From positions 1 through 10,869 of the forward strand of contig CALCIB010000118.1 of the NCBI GenBank assembly GCA_937907525.1: a stretch of 10,869 nucleotides of DNA, given 5' to 3'. The first letter of the stretch is position 1; each line of letters starts with the position of its first letter. Made by a program: the position numbers and the translations under genes. Shown here one piece after another: positions 5,891-10,869 of this stretch. The stretch is from an uncultured Planctomycetales bacterium. Lineage in GTDB: Bacteria; Planctomycetota; Planctomycetia; Isosphaerales; Isosphaeraceae. The notes below the pieces were generated by a model. That model worked only from the letters and a program-made list of their open reading frames with translations. It made no database searches and was not told the DNA's origin.

Positions 5891-6625
5891 ATGAGTCGGA
5901 AGCCGGCGACCGCGGTGGTGACGGGGGCGGGGAGCGGGATCGGTAGGGGCGTGGCCCGGGCGCTCGCCGGAATGGGCCTGCGCGTGGCCCTGATGGGACG
6001 CGGTCGCGAGAAGCTGGAGGCGACCAGGGCCCTCCTGGGCGACGCCGACGACGCCGCCCTGGTCGTCCCGTGCGACGTCGGCGACGGCGAGGCCGTCAGC
6101 CGGGCCGTGGCGCGGATCGAGACCGAGTTCGGCGCGATCGACGTCCTGATCTGCAACGCCGGGACCAACGTCCGCGACCGCGCGCTCGACGTCCTCTCGC
6201 CCGACGACTGGGACCTGATGCTCCGCACCAACCTGACCGGCCCGTTCAACCTGGTGAAGGCGGTCCTGCCCGGCATGCGGAGCCGCAAGGACGGGCTGGT
6301 CGTGCAGATCTGCTCGTTGTCGGGCTATCGGGCGAGCACGCTGGGCGGAGCGGGGTACTCGGCCTCCAAGTTCGGCCAGGCGGCGCTCGGCCTCTGCCTG
6401 GGCCGCGAGGCGCGCGCCGACGGCGTCCGCTCGACGGTGATCTACCCCGGCGAGGTCAACACCCCCATCCTCGACGCCCGCCCCGTCCCCGTCCCCCCCG
6501 AGCGCAAACGAGCGATGCTCCAACCCGAGGACGTCGCCGCCGCCGTCAAGTTCCTCGTCGAACTCGACCCCCGCGCCCGCGTCCCCGAAATGGTCCTGAC
6601 CCCGACCGTCGATGACTTCTGCTAA
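5891..6625 (+). CDS. Short-chain dehydrogenase/reductase (SDR)
   Basis: A 244-residue classical SDR, a cytosolic NAD(P)-dependent oxidoreductase. The Rossmann nucleotide motif is TGAGSGIG (11-18). The structural NAG is at 89-91, catalytic Asn114 in RTNLTG, Ser142 in ICSLSG, and Tyr156 and Lys160 in YSASK. PGEVNTPI (186-193) corresponds to the usual PGxVxT segment after the active site. Arg37 and Arg39 after the second strand (LMGRGREK) hint at NADP(H) preference; this is inference. Length is normal for the FabG-like type, but the alcohol or ketone substrate cannot be deduced. The ATG at 5891 follows GGAG at 5876-5879. It is a single-gene unit after a strong terminator. The short hairpin AAGGC-GGGG-GCCTT (6624-6637) overlaps its stop codon. 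Confidence 0.92.
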   Translation: MSRKPATAVVTGAGSGIGRGVARALAGMGLRVALMGRGREKLEATRALLGDADDAALVVPCDVGDGEAVSRAVARIETEFGAIDVLICNAGTNVRDRALDVLSPDDWDLMLRTNLTGPFNLVKAVLPGMRSRKDGLVVQICSLSGYRASTLGGAGYSASKFGQAALGLCLGREARADGVRSTVIYPGEVNTPILDARPVPVPPERKRAMLQPEDVAAAVKFLVELDPRARVPEMVLTPTVDDFC

Positions 6626-6645
6626 GGCGGGGGCCTTCGGGAAGA

Positions 6646-6685
6646 GGGGAGAATTAACCACAGAGTCACGGAGGACACAGAGAAG
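6646..6685 (+). repeat. Left inverted repeat flanking the GxxExxY gene
   Basis: The core ACCACAGAGTCACGGAGGAC plus ACAGAGAAG (6657-6685) pairs with 7308-7336 at 27 of 29 positions. The match extends outward to 6646/7347 with 35 of 40 positions identical. Inside it, 6686-6740 is almost all purine (A/G) on this strand, mirrored by the purine-rich inner side of the right arm when read inward. Confidence 0.9.
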
Positions 6686-6782
6686 AAAAAGAAGAAAGAG
6701 AGGAGGAGATAGAGAGGAGGGGAAAGAGAGAAGGAAAAGGTTTTGGCTCGACGGGAACCGTCGGCCTTCCGACGGGTGCGGG

Positions 6783-7160
6783 CTAAAGGACCATGCGTTT
6801 GAGGCCGTCTTTCAGGAGGCGGACGTTGAAGTTGATAAGCAGGCCCGTATGGATTCCGGTGAGTCGGAGATAGGTCAAGAGTTGCGCCTCGTGGATCGAG
6901 AGCAGTTTCTCGACGGCCTTGAGCTCAACCACCAATCGATCGGGAAAGAGGAGGTCGATGACGAGGTCGTTCTCCGAAACGACCTGTCCCTTGTAAACGA
7001 TCGGAAGCCGAGCTTGACCCTGGAAGTCGATCCGTTGGCGACGGAATTCATATTCCAGACATCGCTGGTAAACCGATTCCACCAGGCCGGGACCCATCTC
7101 TCGATGAACCTCGATGGCCGCCCCGATGACGAATTGCGTCAGTGGATCCGACCCGTCCAT
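6783..7160 (-). CDS. GxxExxY family protein (PD-(D/E)xK nuclease-like)
   Basis: A 125-residue complete protein of the GxxExxY family (PDDEXK_3). The name-giving motif is G25-L-V-E28-S-V-Y31 in GPGLVESVYQRC. The nuclease-like core follows, with Asp69 (LVIDL) and E79-L-K81 (VVELKAVEKL), then EAQLLTYLRLTG (91-102) and the family's closing LLINFNVRLLKDGLKR. By fold it should bind and perhaps cut nucleic acid; no function is established to my knowledge. I chose the ATG at 7160-7158 because GGAGGGAG lies five bases upstream on the coding strand and the family begins here. The frame stays open to 7370, but that extension only translates the flanking repeats into Arg/Lys/Glu-rich sequence. The gene is bracketed by inverted repeats (6646-6685 and 7308-7347). 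Confidence 0.88.
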   Translation of the reverse strand: MDGSDPLTQFVIGAAIEVHREMGPGLVESVYQRCLEYEFRRQRIDFQGQARLPIVYKGQVVSENDLVIDLLFPDRLVVELKAVEKLLSIHEAQLLTYLRLTGIHTGLLINFNVRLLKDGLKRMVL

Positions 7161-7242
7161 GAACGCTCCCTCCGATCGACCCTCATCCCAGCGCGCCCGA
7201 CTGCGGTCTCTCCCCCACGCCGCTGCGACTCCTTGATACCTT

Positions 7243-7307
7243 CTTCTTTCCCTCTCTTCTTTCCCTCTCTTCTTTCCCTCTCTTCTTTCCCTCTCTTCTT
7301 TCCCTCT
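7243..7307. repeat. Five perfect tandem copies of a 13-nt unit
   Basis: CTTCTTTCCCTCT is repeated five times without error (7243-7255, 7256-7268, 7269-7281, 7282-7294, 7295-7307). The last copy directly abuts the right inverted repeat, which itself begins CTTCTCTGTG, as if a sixth unit had diverged into the repeat arm. Perfect identity suggests recent expansion or an actively length-changing tract. Confidence 0.95.
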
Positions 7308-7347
7308 CTTCTCTGTGTTCTCCGTGACTCCGTGGTCAGTTCTTCCC
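7308..7347 (-). repeat. Right inverted repeat flanking the GxxExxY gene
   Basis: Read on the minus strand, its core is ACCACGGAGTCACGGAGAAC followed by ACAGAGAAG, the partner of 6657-6685. The outer 11 nt match the left arm at eight positions. It ends 20 nt before the stop codon of the fused ABC transporter gene, so the element sits tightly against the 3' end of that operon. Confidence 0.9.
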
Positions 7348-7366
7348 AATGAATTAGCCGTGGCGA

Positions 7367-9340
7367 TCATCCCGCGACCTGGCCGGCCTCGATTTCGCCG
7401 GTGACGTATTCGTTGAATTCGGTGTAGAGGATATGGCGCAGGAGCTTGCTTTCGGATTGGAGTCGGGAGGGGGTGGCGAAGCCTTCCAGGCGACCGTTGT
7501 GCAGGAGGGCCACGTTGTCGGCCGAGCGGATCGAGGAGAGGCGGTGGGGGACGGTGACGACCGTGCGGCCGGCGGCCAGTCGGGAGAGGGTGTCGTCGAG
7601 TAGGAGTTTGACCTCGTCGTCGACGGGGGTCGTCAGTTCCTCGACGATCAGGATGGAGGGGTCCTGGAGGAACGCGCGGGCCAGGGCGAGCCGGAATTGC
7701 TCGTCGGGGCGGAGGTAGTGACCCAGGGGTCCGATGACGGTGTCGTAACCGTGGGGGAGTTCCTGGATGAAGAAGTGGGCGTGGGCCACCTTGGCGGCCT
7801 CGATCACCTTTTGAAGCGAATAGCGGGGGTCTCCCAGGCCGATGTTGTTCATGATCGAGTCGGTGAAGACCAGATCGGCCTGCAACACGGTGGCGGACTG
7901 GGCGCGGACGGATTCCAGGGTCATCTCGCGAAGGTCGCGGCCGTCGATCAGGACGCGGCCGGCCTGGGGGTCGATGAGTCTGGGGATCAGGCAGGCCAAC
8001 GCCAGCTTGGAGTCCTCGTCGGCGCCGACCAGCGCGGTTCGGCCTCCGGCGGGGATTTCAAGCGAGACGTGGTCCAGAAGCAGCCGACCGGATCGGCTCT
8101 CCAGCGTGACGTCCTGAAGGACGATCGACTCGCGCAACGGCGGCAGGAACTCGGCGCCGACGATCTGGTGCAATTCCGGCGCGCGGGCGAGGAACTCGAA
8201 GATCTCCGCGGCCGAGCGTTCGGCGTGGCGGAGCAGCCGCCGCATCGCCATCCAGCGGAGGATGGGGAAGGCCAGCCCCGCCAGCGACGCGCCCAGGATC
8301 AGCATGGTGGCGATCGAGATCCGGTCCATCACCAGGACGTTGTAGCCCAGGAGCCCCAGGGCGGTGGCGGTCGCCGCGCCCAGGAGGAGGGCGGAGGAGG
8401 CCGTCAGCGCCCCCTCGGCGAGCATCCGGCGGACGTCGGCGGCGTGGTAGCGGTCGAGATGCTCGTCGAAGCGGCGGCGATCGAACTCCTCCATGGCGTA
8501 GGTCCGCACCGTGCGCAAAAGCCCGAGGTCCTCGTGCAAGAGGCAGAGTTGCAACGAGGCGTCGCGCAGGGCGGCGTCGTGGATGCCGCGGGCCTCCCGG
8601 TTCATGACGCGGGAGGTGATGTGGACCAAAAGGCCCAGCGAGGCCAGGAACAGGGTCAGGGTGGGCGACGCCGCGAGCGCCAGCCCCGCCAGGCCGGCGG
8701 CCAGCACGATCATCCCAGGCTTGACCTCGAAGTCGGCGGCCAGGGCGTCGCGGACGTCGTTGACCTCGCGGGTCCAGATGTTGACGACCGGGCCGATCCC
8801 CTCGGTGGGCAAGGAGGACTGGCCCAGGCGGTACATCTGGCGGTGGATCTGGCGGCGGAGGTTGGTCGCCAGGTCGGCGGCGGCGACGGCGACGGCCGCC
8901 CGCCGCAGCCGGGCCGTCAGCGACATCAAAAGCGCCAGCCCCAGCCCCAGGGCCAGGAGCGTCGCCAGCGCGCCCAGGTTGTTGCGCAGGGTGGGCAAAA
9001 GGTGGGTCAACCCGTCGAGCAGCCGCGCGCCGACGCGGTGGACGACGTAGGGGCTGTTGAGGTTCGCGCCGATCAGGGGGAAGAGGCCGGAGTTGTCGTA
9101 GACGACGAAGTCGCCCGTCTTGCCGATCTGGCGGCCGACGGACCACGAGGGCATCGTCGTCGTGAGCGGTTCGGCGATTCGGACCTCGCCCCGAAAGGTC
9201 ATCAGGCCGACGAACAGGGCGGCCAGCACCAGCAGGCCGAGGACCAGCAGGGCCTCGACCGCGCCCAGGACGCGGGCGATCAGCGGGGAACGTCGCGCGG
9301 CCAACAGGTTCTTCGCGCGACGATAGGCTTCGACTTGCAT
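7367..9340 (-). CDS. Fused ABC transporter (permease plus ATP-binding domain) with degenerate ATPase motifs
   Basis: A 657-residue half-transporter of ABC-exporter layout: membrane domain about 1-370, nucleotide-binding domain about 405-640. Hydrophobic segments lie near 23-47, 122-142, 205-225, 228-245, 312-335 and 342-365. A roughly 75-residue extracytoplasmic stretch between the first two is unusually long. The ATPase motifs are altered. Walker A reads G439-ADEDS-K445-L (canonical GxxGxGKS/T), the signature reads LRPDEQ (543-548, canonical LSGGQ) and Walker B ends IVEE (565-568, Asp to Glu). The Q-loop Gln487, D-loop (PVDD, 572-575) and H-loop His599 (VPHRLSSIRSAD) are kept. The frame is uninterrupted, so this looks selected rather than decayed. 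The ATG at 9340-9338 has GGGGAG about eight bases upstream. It follows the ABC-2 permease gene by 148 nt on the same strand. Substrate unknown. Confidence 0.85.
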   Translation of the reverse strand: MQVEAYRRAKNLLAARRSPLIARVLGAVEALLVLGLLVLAALFVGLMTFRGEVRIAEPLTTTMPSWSVGRQIGKTGDFVVYDNSGLFPLIGANLNSPYVVHRVGARLLDGLTHLLPTLRNNLGALATLLALGLGLALLMSLTARLRRAAVAVAAADLATNLRRQIHRQMYRLGQSSLPTEGIGPVVNIWTREVNDVRDALAADFEVKPGMIVLAAGLAGLALAASPTLTLFLASLGLLVHITSRVMNREARGIHDAALRDASLQLCLLHEDLGLLRTVRTYAMEEFDRRRFDEHLDRYHAADVRRMLAEGALTASSALLLGAATATALGLLGYNVLVMDRISIATMLILGASLAGLAFPILRWMAMRRLLRHAERSAAEIFEFLARAPELHQIVGAEFLPPLRESIVLQDVTLESRSGRLLLDHVSLEIPAGGRTALVGADEDSKLALACLIPRLIDPQAGRVLIDGRDLREMTLESVRAQSATVLQADLVFTDSIMNNIGLGDPRYSLQKVIEAAKVAHAHFFIQELPHGYDTVIGPLGHYLRPDEQFRLALARAFLQDPSILIVEELTTPVDDEVKLLLDDTLSRLAAGRTVVTVPHRLSSIRSADNVALLHNGRLEGFATPSRLQSESKLLRHILYTEFNEYVTGEIEAGQVAG

Positions 9341-9488
9341 ACGGGGGCTCCCCGCCAAGGGATCCAGGGCCGGGTCTCGCGACGGCGCCCCCTCCCGACC
9401 CGCCCCCCCGCGGGGTCGACGGCGACCAGGCCGGCCGCCGACGAGCCCCGACCCTGGGGACGTCGCCGACGGGGCTGGAAACGCGGGA

Positions 9489-10301
9489 TCAGGCCAGGTC
9501 GCGATCCTCGAACAGGAGGAACGCGAAGAAGAGGGCCGCTCCACTGTACAACACGCAGCAGCCCAGCGCCGGCAGAACGTAACCGACCCAGGGGATCACG
9601 GCGCCGGTGGCGATCGACGGCCCGGCGTTGAACAGCTCAAGCGGCGGCAGGACCCAGGCGAACAACTGCGCCATGAAGTGGATCAACTGCTGGGTGTCCC
9701 GGGTGGCGTCCACCAGGATCGGGCTGAGGTGCCCCAGGAAGAAGATCATGATGCAGACGATCAGGTTCACCAGCATCGGCAGCCGGGTGGAAAGCGCCAC
9801 GCTGATCGACGTCAGGATCGTCACCTCGAAAAACCCGAGCGCCAGCCCGGGGAGGACCTGGAGCACCTGGCCGACCCGCATCCCGGCCTCCAGCGTGCCG
9901 GCCGATTCCCGCAGGTCGTAGGGGATCTTGTACCAGACCCCGGCGGCGAAGAGCGCCCCCAGGAAGAGGTACAGCAGCGCGACCCCCATCAAGATTCCGG
10001 CCAGCTTGCCGACGACGAACTGGCGGCGGTTGATCGGCTTGGACAACAGCGTGATGGCGGTCTTCCCCTCGATCTCCTCGGCGACCGTCGAGCTGGCGGT
10101 CAAAAGCGCCAGCAGCATGCTGAAGAACGAGATCGTCGTCAGCCCGGTGTCCTTGTACATCTTGATGTCCTCGCCGAACGTGAAGTACGGCACGAAGATC
10201 GTGCCGACCAAAAGCGCCGCGGCGAAGAAGGCGATCACGAAGAAGGACGGCTGGCGGATGGTTTCCTTGGCCGTCGCGAGGGCGATCGTGAAGGATTTCA
10301 T
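9489..10301 (-). CDS. ABC-2 type transporter permease
   Basis: A 270-residue inner-membrane protein of the ABC-2 permease family (NosY-like). Six hydrophobic segments lie near 19-39, 54-74, 98-122, 147-170, 176-197 and 236-262. Between the second and third sits the family's cytoplasmic coupling stretch, EEIEGKTAITLLSKPINRRQ (75-94), which contacts the ATPase in this family. The start is the ATG at 10301-10299; no strong Shine-Dalgarno sequence precedes it. The reading frame is open further upstream, but only through the acylphosphatase gene in another frame. It begins 49 nt after the acylphosphatase stop and is followed by the fused ABC transporter, all on the minus strand. ABC-2 permeases need a separate ATPase, and none with normal motifs is in the window. 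Substrate unknown. Confidence 0.85.
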   Translation of the reverse strand: MKSFTIALATAKETIRQPSFFVIAFFAAALLVGTIFVPYFTFGEDIKMYKDTGLTTISFFSMLLALLTASSTVAEEIEGKTAITLLSKPINRRQFVVGKLAGILMGVALLYLFLGALFAAGVWYKIPYDLRESAGTLEAGMRVGQVLQVLPGLALGFFEVTILTSISVALSTRLPMLVNLIVCIMIFFLGHLSPILVDATRDTQQLIHFMAQLFAWVLPPLELFNAGPSIATGAVIPWVGYVLPALGCCVLYSGAALFFAFLLFEDRDLA

Positions 10302-10350
10302 GGTGCTCGGATTCGGAGTCGGAGGAAGGATCGGACGAATTCGGCGTCGG

Positions 10351-10629
10351 TCAGGGGACGATGTGGAACCCGCGCGACGGGGGCGCGCCGGGGGCCAGGG
10401 GGGTCGCGACGACGTCCCGGACGAAGTCGGCCATGTCTTCGGCGACGGCGGCGACGAAGCGGTCGAGTTCGTCGGACTCGGCCTCGGCGACGACCTCGAC
10501 GTCGCCGTCGGGGAGGTTGCGGACGTGGCCCGCGACGTCGAAGCCCCTGGCGATCCCCGACGCGGCGGCCCGGAAGCCGACGCCCTGGACCCGTCCCGAG
10601 AAGATGATCCGCCGTCGTTCGATCGCCAT
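10351..10629 (-). CDS. acyP: Acylphosphatase
   Basis: A 92-residue protein of normal family length. Acylphosphatase (EC 3.6.1.7) hydrolyses acyl phosphates such as acetyl phosphate or carbamoyl phosphate in the cytosol. The two catalytic residues are present: Arg20 at the end of the signature GRVQGVGFR (12-20), and Asn38 in GHVRNLPDGDVEV (34-46). Family knowledge puts the phosphate-binding loop in the former motif. I set the start at the ATG at 10629-10627 because the conserved domain begins within the first ten residues. The open frame beyond it is Arg/Gly-rich and not protein-like. It is first in a same-strand run with the two transporter genes. That link may be only positional, since acylphosphatases occur next to many unrelated genes. 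Confidence 0.92.
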   Translation of the reverse strand: MAIERRRIIFSGRVQGVGFRAAASGIARGFDVAGHVRNLPDGDVEVVAEAESDELDRFVAAVAEDMADFVRDVVATPLAPGAPPSRGFHIVP

Positions 10630-10869
10630 GGTCCGCCCGCGCGACCTCCGCGAGCCTCGCGGCCGGACGCCGCGTCGCGCCGGGAGGCTCGCGCGTTCCC
10701 GCCATCGTAGCCGCTCGCGCCGCCGGGCGGCAAGTCGGCCGTCGCTGCTACGTCGGCCGCCGGCGGACGGTTCGGCGGGGGGCGGGAGGATTTCATCGTG
10801 ACGACCCAACCCCATTCCGTCCCCTCTCCCGCCGGGCTGACGACCCGACACTTATCGGATCCCGCATGC
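10630..10869. other. Region upstream of acyP, no gene seen
   Basis: These 240 nt should hold the promoter of the minus-strand acyP and transporter run. Open frames across it are Arg/Pro-rich and unsupported. I see no clear -35/-10 pair. The 10-mer CCCGACACTT at 10845-10854 is also found at 1-10. Confidence 0.4.

Larger units (their letters stand above)
6646..7347 (-). mobile_element. Putative inverted-repeat-bounded element carrying a GxxExxY gene
   Basis: About 700 nt are bounded by 40-nt inverted repeats, contain purine-rich or pyrimidine-rich tracts next to each arm, and enclose one complete GxxExxY gene. Base composition (A/G simple-sequence tracts) differs sharply from the surrounding GC-rich genes. 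GAATTA occurs at 6651-6656 and again at 7351-7356, but not as a clean target duplication. No transposase is present. If mobile, the unit would need a helper or a mechanism tied to the PD-(D/E)xK protein. The mobile status is inference. Confidence 0.4.

Noticed and set aside
4009..6288. Very long minus-strand frame opposite the subtilase and SDR
   Set aside because: Val/Gly/Arg/Asp-rich mirror of well-supported genes, typical of high-GC antisense frames.
7243..7307. The 13-nt array as a CRISPR
   Set aside because: The units are contiguous with no spacers, and there are no cas genes.
6612..7352. Long plus-strand frame across the GxxExxY element
   Set aside because: It is the antisense of the real gene, with repeat-derived ends (Arg/Lys-rich start, Ser/Phe/Pro-rich end). 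It has no domain of its own.
7161..7370. N-terminal extension of the GxxExxY protein (Arg/Lys/Glu-rich, about 70 residues)
   Set aside because: It is a translation of the inverted repeat and the 13-nt array. The family begins at the ATG at 7160, which has a strong ribosome-binding site.
9341..9544. Extension of the ABC transporter start to 9544
   Set aside because: The added residues are Pro/Arg/Gly-rich and overlap the ABC-2 permease. The ATG at 9340 has a good ribosome-binding site and leads directly into the first membrane helix.
7697..9631. Long plus-strand frame opposite the fused ABC transporter
   Set aside because: Gln/Gly/Asp-rich antisense of a gene with clear transporter motifs; no features of its own.
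10630..10851. 74-residue N-terminal extension of acylphosphatase
   Set aside because: The family is about 90 residues and its conserved domain starts at the ATG at 10629; the extension is Arg-rich filler.
1..10854. CCCGACACTT at both window ends (1-10 and 10845-10854), suggesting a terminal or circular repeat
   Set aside because: Only ten bases match and the flanks differ. With one pair this is too short to separate from chance or a common short motif.

Overview
The window reads as chromosomal DNA of a GC-rich, Gram-negative-type bacterium, most likely a planctomycete of the Isosphaeraceae type. Support for this: third codon positions are almost all G or C; a kdsB gene implies a Kdo-containing outer membrane; the secreted protease opens with an Arg-rich stretch followed by a LExRxLLS-like motif, which I associate with planctomycete exported proteins; and short toxin-antitoxin cassettes and intergenic repeats are common. 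The lineage is inference from style, not from a marker gene.

Region 1 (1-2575) looks accessory. It opens with an intergenic repeat family: hairpins at 35-55, 146-173 and 249-293, where the left copy is the inverse of the right copy but split by about 90 nt. Then come an SGNH/GDSL hydrolase gene (496-1197), a DUF433/DUF5615 toxin-antitoxin pair (1286-1660 and 1629-1964, overlapping), a decayed second copy of the SGNH gene's 3' end (1994-2140), and a ParD-like antitoxin with no visible toxin (2285-2575). The toxin-antitoxin pair is therefore bracketed by direct repeats of the SGNH tail.

Region 2 (2648-6625) looks like chromosomal backbone. kdsB (minus strand) makes CMP-Kdo. A 620-nt stretch without a credible gene follows, then a subtilisin-like protease with a Pro-rich repeat tail (4039-5769), a strong intrinsic terminator (5826-5860), and a short-chain dehydrogenase/reductase (5891-6625).

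Region 3 (6646-7347) is the most unusual piece. A single GxxExxY-family PD-(D/E)xK gene (6783-7160, minus strand) sits between near-perfect inverted repeats of about 40 nt. The right arm directly abuts five perfect copies of a 13-nt tandem repeat. It has the shape of a small mobile or repeat-borne element.

Region 4 (7367-10629, all minus strand) is a probable operon read as acylphosphatase, then an ABC-2 type permease, then a fused ABC transporter. The fused transporter's nucleotide-binding domain has altered Walker A, signature and Walker B motifs but keeps the Q-loop and H-loop, suggesting a specialised or ATPase-weak transporter. No canonical ABC ATPase for the ABC-2 permease lies in the window.
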